This document shows positions 37,709-52,465 of a stretch of DNA of 64,000 nt, one piece after another. The position numbers and the translations under genes were made by a program. Origin of the DNA: Ancylostoma caninum (Eukaryota > Nematoda > Chromadorea > Rhabditida > Ancylostomatidae); the NCBI GenBank assembly GCA_037903475.1, contig JBAJFG010000643.1:1178001-1242000 (forward strand). The letters run 5' to 3'. The notes beneath the pieces are model-generated. The model was not told the origin of the DNA and made no database searches. It saw only the letters and a list, made by a program, of their open reading frames with translations. Positions within the stretch are counted from its first letter, which is position 1, and the number at the start of each line of letters is the position of its first letter.

Positions 37709-39040
37709 CTCTTGCACCTTTCTTGTTAGTCAAATTCTTTGGCCTGCGCCGCGAATTTAATTGTCGAAAAAGTTGACCCAGCTTAAGATGTTATGACTCA
37801 GCTCAAACACAGCTTTGTTCATCAATTCAACGCCCGCTCAGTTCTGTACATTTTTCCCAACAATCCAGTAACTTCTAATAAAAGGGACATGGGAGCGAGG
37901 ACACCGGTGAAGTCACCCAACCGGTCTAGTTCTTTATCCCGACACCAAAAAGTCAAAAAAAGTCATCTAGTACTCCTTTTTTGTCATCTTGACTGAGCAT
38001 TATCTTGTTGTTACTACTAATGTGTTCTTATTGCACAATATTACAAGATGAGACAATGCAGTCCACACATCTTTCTCAAATAAGTTTCGTCGTACAGGAA
38101 GAAGACAAATTTGGAAGCACAAAGCAAGTACTTTCGATGATATCTTGATTCGAAAATTACACTTGTGCACTTGTTGTTACTTAATTACTTGAAGAGGTCA
38201 CCACTTATGCTCATCAAGAAGATATCTAGAAAATCCAGTGTTGAAGAAGACTTTTGGTCACAGACCAATCTTGGGCATAATTTTCCGTTTTCCGTTTTCC
38301 GCCCATTTTTAAGGTTTTCCGTTTTACGTTTTACGGGATTCAAAATCTTACTTCCGCACTTGCCTGGTCGACACGGTCAAAGAACACAGAGGCACTAGCG
38401 AAGATGATGATGAATAATACGTGAAGAGATTCTGGGATAATTCATGAAGTTTCGCTATTGCTCTGCTAAACTTCCGCTTCTAGAGTAGCATCCCTCGAAT
38501 GCAGCAATAGAAGCTAGTCATAATTTTTTACCCCAAATTGGCTCATAGAATAACCTGTCAAGAGCTTTCGGGACTTTTGGGAGTAGGCCAAATTAAATTT
38601 CAAAGCTATCCGTCGAAAGCACTTGCTTTGTGCTTCCAAATTTGTCTTCTTCCTGTACGACGAAACAGATTTGAGAAAGATGTGTGGACTGCATTGTCTC
38701 ATCTTGTAATATTGTGCAATAAGAACACATGAGTAGTAACAACAAGATAATGCTCAGTCAAGATGACAAAAGAGGAGTACTAGATGACTTTTTTGATCTT
38801 TCGGTGTCGGGGTAAAGAACTAGACCGGTTGGGTGACTTCACCGGTGTCCTTGCGCCCATGACCCGTTTATCAGAAGTTACTGGATTGTTGGGAAAAATG
38901 TACAGAACTGGGCGGGCGTTGAAATGATGAAGAAAGGTGTTTTTGAGCTGAGACATAACATCTTAAGCTGGGTCAACTTTTTCGACAATTAATTTCGCGA
39001 CGCAGGCGAAGGAATTTGACTAACAAGGGGGGTGCAAGAG
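37709..39040. mobile_element. Foldback element with 430-bp terminal inverted repeats
   Basis: The left arm (37709-38138) and right arm (38612-39040) are inverted copies at roughly 90-95% identity by eye. Both start CTCTTGCACC and share long stretches such as TTGACCCAGCTTAAGATGTT and CACCGGTGAAGTCACCCAAC. They flank a 473-bp unique spacer. The spacer contains an array of TTTTCCG words at about 38280-38340. No transposase is visible, so it is a non-autonomous foldback element or an inverted pair of one repeat. Confidence 0.85.
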
Positions 39041-39372
39041 ATATAAAGCCATGGACATTGAAATTTTGCATGTGTATTCGAGAAATCTGGGTAGTCAACG
39101 CAGATACAAAGTCATGGGTTTCCCGGCAAAGTGCAATTGCTACAAAGTCCTTGGAAAAAGACTTTGTTGTCACACTGTAATGGCACGACACAATCTCATG
39201 GAAATTTTATACGTGTTCAATTCACATTTCTGTTGAACCTTGTTTTTTTTTTTGAGAATTATGAGGAGAGCAAAGCACTTGTATGGCATAGATAGAACAA
39301 TGATTAAGACGAGCGAAACCGCGACGAGAGGTTTACACTGCAGCTGAAGCAAAAGAAAAGTTAAACAAAATA

Positions 39373-40917
39373 CAAAATTTCATAACTGTAGAAGCACTCC
39401 AGAAAATGCCGGTACCCAGTTCATCACAGGTTCATGAGCAAAGTTACAAACGTCAATCGATTCGGCATGCCAGAAAACTTAAGATTGCCCTGTTTCACTA
39501 GTGATTATGGTAAATACGGGATAGATTTGGCACATCACCATCAAATGTGCCGTTTCATAGGTATAGACGCAGTCTATGAGAAAATACAAATAAATTTTAT
39601 CTTCAGGGGAGAAAGTGGGCTCAATATTTTGATAAGAACTAATAAGGGTCTATAACGTAAATCTGCATTTCAACTTGGATCACAACAAGCGAGGCTGGGG
39701 CAGCTGAAAGATTTACATGCTGTAGACTGGTGAAATCGCAGGATCTCCGGGTAGAGGGAAGGTTCTTCGGCGTCCACCTGCAAATATGTATAAGATATTC
39801 AGTCCTACAACCGAACAAAGAATTTTGGTATGCAAAAGAAGACATCGCATCAAAGACGGCGTCGCCCCGCCTGAACTCGAAGCACATGATGAGCATTAAT
39901 GGAGTCTGAGCCGTTGCGTTGGCTCCTTCATGCAGGGTTTAAAAAAGCATTTAACCGCTGCATCACTATTGCACATTGTTGACTTCATCCTATACCTAGA
40001 GTTATACCGTTCCAAAAAGCTTCACAGCTTTGTTTTCCCGGAAGAAACGTGGTGATCGTCATGTCGAAAAACGAGTTGGTTGTTTTCCGTCTTTTGAAAG
40101 CCCGTGTCATGTTTAGATGATTTTACAGAATGAGAAAAGCTTTGCTCGGATTGTATTATAATGAATGCATGCCGCTGAGATGACATACAAGGAGAGCCAG
40201 ACTCTCTCAAAACGAGCATCTTTGGAGGTAGGCGCTGCTAAAGTTGGAGATGTTTCTTCCCATAACGACTTCCTCGATGTTATTTCCATTTCGAATAATC
40301 GAATTCCTCAAGTCACGAGAGCACCTTTAGTGTTCAATTTTCACATTTTCTTGCAGCACACAGAAGGAGAACTTCACTTTCCATTGAAAAACCGGCGTGA
40401 CATATACCAGTCGCTCAACAAATAAGCATTTTGAGAAACCTTAATTGAGGGTACTATCTGCCTTCTAATACTAGCAACATCGAACATCTGTGGAGCATCC
40501 TACCAGATGACATTCATGGCCGGAACCGAACATCTTCCGGCACAACAAACCTGAAAAATGCTATTGTCTGTACTAAGACCCGTTTTGATAGCCATTTGCT
40601 GGAAGGGATGGGTAAGCCTATGCCGATCCATGTTTTCTGAGTTGCTTGGGAATTGCGGAGACCAATCAGCTACAAATCTGCTGTTGCATAGAAGTTCCTT
40701 CTGTAAAATCATCGGTTTCTGAAGGTGCGTCTATTCTTATGAAACGGTCCTTAGGAGGTGGAAGCGCTGCCTTTTTACCATAACTTAGGGTGAAACGACT
40801 GAAACAAGTGTTTCTGGGCGCGCTGATTCGATTGGCGCTCGTGGTTTTCTCCAAAAAGTTACGTGAAAATGTGTACCAGTGTTTTCTGGGGTGCGTCTAT
40901 ACTTATGAAACACACTG
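39373..40917 (+). mobile_element. Decayed Tc1-like transposon with IR/DR-type ends
   Basis: Both termini are flanked by TA. The right terminus in reverse complement starts CAGTGTGTTTCATAAGTATA, and its first 45 bases match the left terminus with gaps (TTTCATAA, then CCAGAAAA and GGTAC). Each end carries the GTTTCATA-TATAGACGCA word twice, about 165 bp apart, the IR/DR layout of some Tc1/mariner elements. Near 40461 the plus strand reads NIEHLWSILPDDIHGR, matching the NPIENLWxxL motif close to the catalytic end of Tc1 transposase, followed by LKNAI. The frame is broken elsewhere, so it is inactive. Confidence 0.72.
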
Positions 40918-41048
40918 TAGACCGAATTTCGTAAATAGCGCTTGGACGTCAAGTTCGCCGCCTCTGTTGTGAAACAGGCAAATTGCGCATTAAAACACGT
41001 GAACTCTCTTTAGGATAGGCAAGTACGCCGAAAACAACGATCCCCCTC

Positions 41049-41170
41049 ACTCCAAAATTTTCCGTAGGTATCCGTTTTCCGGGCCAAAAACCCTTAAAAC
41101 GTAAAACGTAAAACGGAAGGCCAAAAATGGGCGGAAAAAGGAAGGCGCAAAACGGAAAACGAAAAATTCC
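41049..41170 (-). repeat. TTTTCCG-rich repeat, inverse of 38280-38345
   Basis: CCGTTTTCCGGGCC, GTAAAACGTAAAACGG, AAAAATGGGCGGAAAA and CGCAAAACGGAAAACG occur in order. The reverse complement matches the spacer of the foldback element (TTTTCCGTTTTCCG, CGCCCATTTTTAAGG, GTTTTACGTTTTACGG). Two copies in opposite orientation 2.7 kb apart. Confidence 0.6.
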
Positions 41171-42426
41171 GCACACACCTGTGTAGATTCACGAACGGGC
41201 TGCCATTGGCTGTTGCTCGCTGGCGTCCACGCCCATTCGCTTGAGAGAATTTAATAAATTCCTGGGGAAAAGCGGCAATATTAATGTTGCTTGAAACTTT
41301 TAAGAGTTTCATAGAGGAACCACTCATGAGACTCCTATGATCCCTTGTAAAGGAAACTTTTGAAGTGTACTCCTTACTCTGAGACATGACAAAAGTTTTT
41401 TTTTATCATGATCGTGACCAGAGTCAACGTTTTCTTGGCCCAAAAGTAACGTGGTACATGGGTCCGCTTCGCGACGCTTTGTCTTGTAATATGAGTAGTT
41501 CTACGCGTGTGGCGACGCAGATCTCAAATCTGTGAACCAACGTCGTATAGTAAGCAGGACCACTGGTCAATTTTCGAACCGCCGCAACTTTCCACTCAGG
41601 ACCCCGCAAGAATTGTGGGATGCGGATTAGATCAGCGTCGCCAACTGCATAGAACTGCTTATAAAATACTTTTATGAACAGCTACTGTGAGCGAGTGTCC
41701 TTCATCTGTCTGTGTATATAAAAGTGAAAGTCTGGAATTATGTGTGCATATGTGTATTGAATAGAATAGTCGGAGGGTCAACCGATTTGGACCAAATTTT
41801 GCATGCAGACCCTGTGTGGGCTGACGGAGAACGCGATGAATTACTAACACGCTAACCCAGGCACCGCTTTGGGATAGAATTCACGCTTCAAAAATATAAA
41901 AATGCAAAGTGGATTCAGCTAAAAATTACTTTTTTGGATGGCTTAGTAACATTTTGATCTTCGGTAGTCTATGGTAAGATGCCGTACTTTGTCACTAATT
42001 CCCTTAGTCCTTGCCAAAATTACCAAAGTGCAGTGGAGTGATAGAGTTCGTTGATGGTTTGTACGTATTATCTTTCGCTGTCAAACAAAGAGAACACACA
42101 GACCGAGGGAAACTCCTCTTACACTGCGGCGCCGTCGCGACAACTGCCACCTGCTCACACGTGCCTCCTCGCACACTTTTTTCACTACTTGTTATCACTT
42201 TGTTCGTTACAGCGGACTGTTTGCTCTTCTTTGAGGAGACGCTGTCAGAAATGAGATTACATGACGTCGATAAATGTGGCCAGCAGCAAAAATATAATTT
42301 TGTGGATTCATACTTTCAGAAAAACCTTTCCTTAGAATCAATTTCATCCCATAAAATCCTGTGGTCTAATTCATCGAATTCGAATAACTTCACCAATGAA
42401 TCCTCAGCCAAAAATATAGTAACGAC

Positions 42427-42432
42427 TTCAGG
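42427..42432 (+). promoter_or_regulatory. Putative trans-splice acceptor of GMP reductase
   Basis: ACTTCAG ends at 42431, two bases before the start codon. Nematode spliced-leader acceptors look like this and often lie just before the ATG. No cis exon upstream fits. Inference only. Confidence 0.4.
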
Positions 42433-46029
<3,597 letters not shown>

Positions 46030-46097
46030 TCCATCGTTCATTAAGGTTCCGTTGATCTTCACTCTGTTAATATGCTCAATTGTGTTGCCATGAGAGA

Positions 46098-46103
46098 AAT
46101 AAA
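46098..46103 (+). terminator. Polyadenylation signal of GMP reductase
   Basis: AATAAA lies 69 bases past the stop codon, the expected spacing for a short nematode 3' UTR, and is followed by T-rich sequence. Confidence 0.7.
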
Positions 46104-47542
46104 TTTTATTAATCTACATATGTACGTATGTTCAGAATGTTACGATAAAAACGATTGAGCGTGGAACACAAACCCTTGCCGGTTTTTTTGAGCACGTTAT
46201 TTCAATCCCATTGCAAATCTCCTATTGGATTTTGCATGTCACTTACGAGTGCTTTCCTTCGCCTACAACGCAGTCTGCATGGGTTTCCCTGGAATTTCGA
46301 TCTATTCAGTTTTTTGTCTCAAGAAAAAATGCCAAGTCGAGCAAAAAAATGCAATTTTCTCCTTTTATTTAAGGGAGTGCAAACTCTGAGTTCTTTTTCA
46401 AATCCTAGACCTCCGGGCCTTCAGTGGATCTGCTTCCTGCTCATTCTGTAGAACACCGCTCCCGTATGCTGACAGAATTAGAACGGTGCCATTAGACATC
46501 CGTCACATTTGTTCAGTCGCAGTTTCTAAGCGCACTTTCGTTTACATACCTATTTATAGTGGTATTGCGCATTTGTTCATGCGTCGCCGCGCACTTTCGT
46601 GATATCCTATGGGACTTTGGGCCTCCAAAGTTCACAGGGAATTCCATTGCTCTACAGCACTGTATTTGCTAAACCAGCTATGTAGAGACGAATCCGATTC
46701 CTTCTAGAACGTTAATTTATCCTCGACCCAAGCCCGCTAGAATTTGCCCACTTTGCTAAGGTGTTAACACACGATTTTCTGCCCCACTTAAAATTCTTTC
46801 ACCTCGGCACAACTGGGCAAAAACACCTGGCACTTCCCTGGCACAAAAAAGTGGAACATTCTCTGGTGCATGTTGTGGGAATGTTCCGGTCTCTGGCTAC
46901 AATTTCCGTGTGAACCCTAGTGAACCCTGATTTTCATCACTAGTCTGGCTTCCCGTCAAATTCTGGCATAGAAGTATTGTCGAAGACCATTTGTTTTCTT
47001 GACGCCAGTTCCACTTGCTCGCTTTCGTCCTCTTTATTCCCAGAACTTTCCATCCTTTTTTTTTGACTCGCTCGTTACAACTATGCCACAGCAGCAGTTG
47101 AGTGTGCACGTGGTTTTTGGATTTGTGGTATAGCTACACCTTTGCATTTTCATTGAGCATTCGGAGACTCATTTCTTTTTCATGCTTTTTCCTTCTTCTC
47201 TAATTACGTGATTCGTTGTGCTCTTTTGTTCCAGTCAGCTGATTTCTAATTCCTCTCGTAACTATAGCTTGTCCTCTAGCGTAGTAATTGAATGAGTAAG
47301 TGAGCGCTGCCAGGATCGTCCCTATTTCTGGCAAATATTTCCACAATGACGTGGTCACTCTTTGCGGTGCTTATACAGGTCGTTGGGTCGTAAGCGTCCA
47401 GCCGCTAAAGGCGTTCATCGACGACGACGACGACGTGAAAGGCACGGTCGTGTTTGCTCTCCTAGCAACTCTTATTCATCACGTCCGCAAGGCTTCGTGT
47501 TGCCGGACAACCACCAGCTATCCCAAAAATTCGCTGAAAACT
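46104..47542. other. Intergenic
   Basis: No coding exons recognised. The two overlapping frames at 47300-47605 include GAC/GAT repeats and only their last part is real (first Ly6 exon, frame of 47543). Confidence 0.45.
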
Positions 47543-50304
47543 ATGCGCACGCTCTTATTTGGTCTTGTTGGGCTGACTTTAATCATTTGTACCGGTAAGT
47601 GCTAGGTTTATCCTCATATTTGTGAAGATTTTGACAAGATGCGGGTAATAACCCACTTGAATTAGCTCTATTTCAAAAACCATACACTATTCTACCTAAC
47701 AGTTGTTATACTTTACTAGAATAAGAGAAGTACAGAAAAAGTTTGCAGTACAACTAAAGTTTTTTCTCTACTGAATCCTAATACTTTCAGAGGCGCTACA
47801 ATGCAATGTGATGAATACGATCCAAGGATTATTCGTACAACAGTGTCCTGGCCACATAATGTCGTGCATGAAGTTCGTCTGCAGACTGCATGGATGTTGG
47901 TGAAACAGTGACATTCTTGTTTTTTCTCTATGCTTTATGATTTATAGAGAAATTAGTGCTAATACGTAGAAGTTTCAAGAATATTCGACAAAAAGTGAGT
48001 GATTTTTAGGGTTAACACTGAGGAGAAAGACATTTCCTTTAAAAAAAACGATAACAAACTCAGTCTTAAGCATTTTTAGTATCGTCAAGGTCGATTTTCT
48101 GGTAGATTCCTACACAGTTTAACTAACTATGGAAATTATGCTGCAAAAAATATGTATAAATTGTGCGAAACAGTCAGCTAATCTTGCTCAAATTCCATGT
48201 AAATTATGTGCCTTCTGCTCGAAATCTACTAAGTCCTCTGAATATTCGTCCCAATGTATGCAAAAAAGGCGGTGACTGCCAGCTTAGAATTGTTGGAGCA
48301 GTAAATATGTCCCTTCTTCTCTCCCTCGTCGACTTCTCCCTTGAACAATGACAACCGTTCTGCTCGTCGTCGTGATGACTTCAGCCGCCTCCACCACATT
48401 GTAAACTCATCATTCGTCCGTTTTTCTGTCACATTCACGGAGAAATTCTGTGTTCAAAGTTCCGACTGGTATATGGATCCTTTCTTTGCGGGAGCCTCGA
48501 TTCATTCGCACTCCACCGACAACCGCCACTACAATTTTTTTTTACAATCTCAGTTGCATGGGTATATTCGCAATTCAATGTGGTCTCTAACTCCATGTTT
48601 CCCTATGGAAAATCGTTTGGAAAGTATGAAAAACTCAGTTGAATTACTAATACAATAACGTTATTACTAGCGATTATTAGCACCTGTTCAGGTTTCTACA
48701 TAAATGCGTGCGTAATTACATATATCATGCGTTCCAGCTTAAACACAATCTGGAACTCATTCTAGATTCATAAAACAAGAAATTATTATTTCCATTGCTT
48801 TTTTTTCTGGACATATTGGACAACCTTGGACAAACTGATCATTTTTTTCTATAATGAGTTCATTTTGTTCGAAAGTTTCCTTATTAGAAAATCAGGTAGA
48901 AATACAAAACCAGCCAATCCCTCCCCCTGCACACATTCATAGATGTCTACATACATCCCTGTTCCAAGAAAATCCAAGAATAGTCGCGTGAGGTACCGCT
49001 CTTGTCCTAGCTATGTCCACATCCTGAAAAATTAGTTTATGATGGAGTGTTACGACTTTTTTTCAAGAATGGAGGATTAGCGAGCCCTACTTCCAGAGAA
49101 TTACCGGCGGACATACTCACAAGGGAAGTGCCCGAAATTAAGCTGCGAATTCTAGGTGACACCTACATGGTTCGAAAGCCTGTCCAAAATGATGTTCACT
49201 TATATACTTGAATTTTGCTAAATGGTCAATGTAAGCTCAGAAAAAGAATGGAAAACTATGTAAACTGCTGGATTTGAACCTGCGATCATGTTCCCGATGA
49301 GCGAGAGACCTACCTTTGCGCCACAACCATTAGCCGATGGTGACTAGTACTCCTGCACTCGTACAGCCCTACCATAAGCGCCTGCTGAAAACGGGCGTAA
49401 CTTCTTACAGAGCCAGAATTCAGGAAGGATGAAATCAGATTTGGAACCAGCATTGCGAGATGCATAAGGAAGTGTACACATAGCCACAATTCCATAGTAT
49501 CCGTGGTATCCTGCCCTTGCTGCACGTGGCATTCTAAGCTTCTGTAGATCATTTAGCAGATTCCAAGTATAGGTCGTAGCATCGTGTTGGACAGGCTCTC
49601 TATCCAATAAGGTCTCGTTATGGACTAGCAGTTTTTCGTTGTGCACTTTCCTTGTCAGGAGAGAATCAATGCAGCGAGCCTCTCTTAATTGTATCCTTAG
49701 GTGATTTTGCTGGTTTATCACCAAAAATTATCAGATTTTCAAATTTCAAGCATACTACCAGGTGGATTAGACCATCCTGGTTTCGAATATCTGCTCCATT
49801 TTGAAAATGGTTAAGATTGAAGGAAGTTGTGGAGAAGCGACGAAAAAAAAACGCAAAATCGCAGACATCGCGCAGTTTCATCAAACGACACCTTCCACAT
49901 TGTAATGAACCGACATTTTAGCTTTTTGATATTGTCAATACACTGTCAGTAGTCATTGAAAAACGTTGTTCTAGTCTGATCTATATAAATATGTATGATA
50001 GCAAATAATTTTACATTCATTTAGACGAACAAGTCTTCAAAGGATGTAATGATCCCGCCAATCCTGCCGTTGCTTGTCAAACGCTACAGGTTGGTTTTTA
50101 AAGCTTGGCAACAGTTTCTAAATCTCAAAAAAATATTACGTCATACTTCAAATATGAGAGTATTTTAAGTCAAACTGTCAAGCTCAAGGAGGAACTGGCC
50201 AGTGCTACACCTGTAATTACGAATTCTGCAATTCTTCTTCTGGCCTATCTTCGTTTGCCATTCTCATCGTTTCTGTGTTGTATTCCATTCAGATGCTGAA
50301 TTAA
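47543..50304 (+). CDS. Ly6/uPAR-type GPI-anchored protein
   Basis: Four exons: 47543-47594, 47791-47895, 50025-50089, 50170-50304, giving 118 residues with consistent phases. The start encodes a signal peptide (MRTLLFGLVGLTLIICTEA) and the mature chain begins LQC, as Ly6 proteins do. It carries ten cysteines, including KGC and the closing CYTCNYEFCNSSSG, close to the three-finger C-x-C...C-N ending. A hydrophobic tail (LSSFAILIVSVLYSI) follows with no charged anchor, as expected for GPI attachment at the serines after CN. Nematodes have many such proteins, some modulating acetylcholine receptors or other neuronal signalling; this one's role is unknown. The donor of exon 2 (AT/GTTGGT) and acceptor of exon 4 (TTTTAAG) are non-typical, and exon 2 could read on to a stop at 47901, so these edges need transcripts. 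Confidence 0.75.
49263..49330 (-). other. tRNA-like sequence (pseudo-tRNA or SINE)
   Basis: On the minus strand, TGGCGCAAAGGTAGG resembles the D-arm A box and GGTTCAAATCC is a perfect T-arm B box about 35 bases later. The predicted anticodon arm pairs only four bases and the acceptor stem does not close. It lies within Ly6 intron 2. Confidence 0.4.
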
Positions 50305-51488
50305 GATTTGTGCATGTTTTACGTCGAATGTTGCCATATTATATGTAATTATTGTAACTGTATTGTAATCCTTTCTTGTAATTTTTGAGTTAGGGATTTT
50401 TCCAGCAACTTTTTTTCAACGCAGATTCTGTGATATTTTTGTTTATCTTATTTTTTTAAGTGTTGCGTTCCTGAGTGTTTGAAATTTACGTCCTTGAATG
50501 GCTAGTTCCAGTAACATTTTTACACCAAAGTAGAAAAGTAACTTATTTCTTGGTATTCACAGCCGATTTCAAAAATCGAAGACATTGCGCCGAAAATTCC
50601 TGGAATCGACAGACACTGGGAAAAAATTTGGAATCAACATGCCACTGTCATATTCTCTACCTTCAAATGTCAGCTTAAACGTCTGCGTGCGTGCGTCCGT
50701 ATGACGGATATGTTCATTACTGAACAGCTTTGACTCAAAATAAGTACAGCACATTATATCTGTCGAGCCCGCACGGATGACTTGTCTTTTTTTTTGATGT
50801 GTTGATCTCTCATTTACCAGAACATGAATAAAGTGTTTTTACTACACAGGCTGTCGAATGCACTCTCCATAGCACCAAAAATCGTTTCAGAAAAAAAGTT
50901 CGGAAGTAATCAAGTCCATCTCGATTCGCTCGAGATGCACTTCCATGGGCAACCATTTTCGCTACTCTGGCAGTAAAGGTTGCATGGAAATTTATGTGTT
51001 CCTCGGAAAGCTTTATGGAGCAATACGTTTCAAATTCATGAATAAATTTAGAAATTCCCAGAGATTGTCTTCATAAGAATTTGGGCAGGGTAATTTCTGC
51101 CAATTCGGGCGGTACTAGAGGGCAGAGAGATTCATCACGGGCTTGTTCTGAGATATAGTGTGCCCAAGTGGTGGAGCCTTTACAAGGGCATCCCCATGTA
51201 TTGTAGTACTTATACAACCACCGCTCTCATATCTAGTGCTTCGGGCTCGTCCGGAGCCCGCACAGGGATATCCTGAAAAAGCTCGCGATGCAATCGGATG
51301 TTTTCCCTCACCCCGTGCACAAAAAAATTGGGTCATTTGGAAAACTAGCTGGGTAAAAGTGAAGCAAGTTAAGCAGTTTAAGCAAGTTTTTTCATACATA
51401 TTATGGTTTGTGGATGGGTCTAACTTTCCCTTTCTGGGGCTCAGAAATGGAGGTAAAGGTCTATAGTAATTTGAGTGCATTCTGTTCA
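50305..51488. other. No supported gene
   Basis: AT-rich with short frames only. The segment 51140-51260 is GC-richer (TCGTCCGGAGCCCGCACAGG) without coding sense. Confidence 0.4.
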
Positions 51489-52465
51489 TACAGGTTGGGC
51501 CAAAAAACGCTAATTACGCTCATTTCTCCTCTAAAGAAAATTGTCTGCTATGAAGTTGAACTGAAGTGTAATGTCCTTTCGCAACATTCCAGCTACCTCG
51601 TGTTTGCTAGACGGTCGTTTCCTCTCCAAGCTCTTTTCACCAACACTAATCATAATGGCCACTATGGGATTGTCTGCTCAACCTAACCGCTTTTCCGTTT
51701 ACGTCGGAAACATCCCCTACCAAACCACCGAGGATGCCATCGGAAACTACTTCAGCAAGGCCGGTCAGGTCACAAATGTCAGTATCGTCTACGACCGTGA
51801 GACCGGACGCCCAAAGGGATTCGGATTCTGCGAGTTCTCCGATGAAGCTGGAGCCCAAAATGCCGTCAATACTCTCAATGGAGCTGATTTCAATGGCCGA
51901 TCATTGCGAGTTAACTGGGCCAACAAGAATTGTCGTTGTATAAATATGACATACTTTTTGCATCGAATGTCTGTCTTATTTATTGTTATGCAAACGACAA
52001 ATAAAACAACTATCGACTAACATTTTACCGGGACAGTGCTCCGGCACACAAGTCATGTTTGGTTCAGGACTCAGGCAAAAATATATTTTAGGTTCTATTG
52101 ATTTCATCGACTAACCACCCATTTGTTTGGGTAACAATCAGTAGCGTTAGTAGGCTTCTATGATAATCGAGACCAGGACTTTTTCGTAACCTCTCTGGAA
52201 TTCAGATTGGATAGGCAAGCGCTTTAAAAAATGTTAAATGACCTGAATCCCAACCACTTGCGCGTCGTGGTCAGCGACTTCACTCAGCATCTTGGGATCT
52301 ATGTTGGAGCTGACAGGGGACACTGCGTGGTGAAGGGCTGCTTTAGGTGCTTTAGGTTAAATATGACCTTTTAAGCATAAATCTCACAACAATGTCCCAA
52401 ATTACATATAAATTCTTTTTCTGTATACAGTTTGTTGTGTTACCGTATTTATGGCCCACCCTGTA
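51489..52465. mobile_element. Mariner-like terminal pair enclosing the RRM gene
   Basis: Left end TA-CAGGTTGGGCCAAAAAACG and right end in reverse complement TA-CAGGGTGGGCCATAAATACG. With one gap the resemblance runs for about 28 bp, the usual size of mariner inverted ends, and both sides show the TA that mariner duplicates. The interior holds no transposase motif but does hold an intronless RRM coding region. Either the ends belong to one non-autonomous element that captured a gene, or two separate insertions happen to flank it. Confidence 0.45.
51655..52020 (+). CDS. Small single-RRM RNA-binding protein, intronless
   Basis: The chosen ATG gives MATMGLSAQPNRF followed at once by a complete RRM. 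RNP2 is VYVGNI (about residues 15-20) and RNP1 is KGFGFCEF (about 54-61), with the DRETGRPKG lead-in; this combination is like the CstF-64 RRM and like small single-RRM nematode proteins. It should bind single-stranded RNA. The RRM ends at LRVNWANK and the natural stop is expected there. Instead the frame continues about 30 poorly composed residues and overlaps an AATAAA at 52000-52005, suggesting the stop was lost by a small indel. Codons are GC-ending, as in highly expressed genes, unlike the flanks. No intron is visible, compatible with a retrocopy. An in-frame start at 51571 is possible but adds non-conserved sequence. Confidence 0.8.
   Translation: MATMGLSAQPNRFSVYVGNIPYQTTEDAIGNYFSKAGQVTNVSIVYDRETGRPKGFGFCEFSDEAGAQNAVNTLNGADFNGRSLRVNWANKNCRCINMTYFLHRMSVLFIVMQTTNKTTID

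Larger units (their letters stand above)
40918..42432. other. Intergenic upstream of GMP reductase
   Basis: Holds the inverse of the TTTTCCG-rich repeat at 41049-41170 and a stretch at 41700-41870 that resembles the end of a dispersed element. A 164-codon frame at 42011-42505 overlaps the true first GMP reductase exon in another frame and is not coding. The region probably contains the GMP reductase promoter. Confidence 0.4.

Noticed and set aside
47300..47605. Longer N-terminus for the Ly6 protein starting at 47300
   Set aside because: Starting at 47543 gives a clean signal peptide; the longer version buries it behind a charged region with GAC repeats.
49263..49330. Functional tRNA gene
   Set aside because: A and B boxes are present, but the acceptor stem and anticodon arm do not form properly.
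51571..51654. Upstream start for the RRM protein
   Set aside because: The added 28 residues are not conserved-looking, while the start at 51655 fits the compact RRM family.
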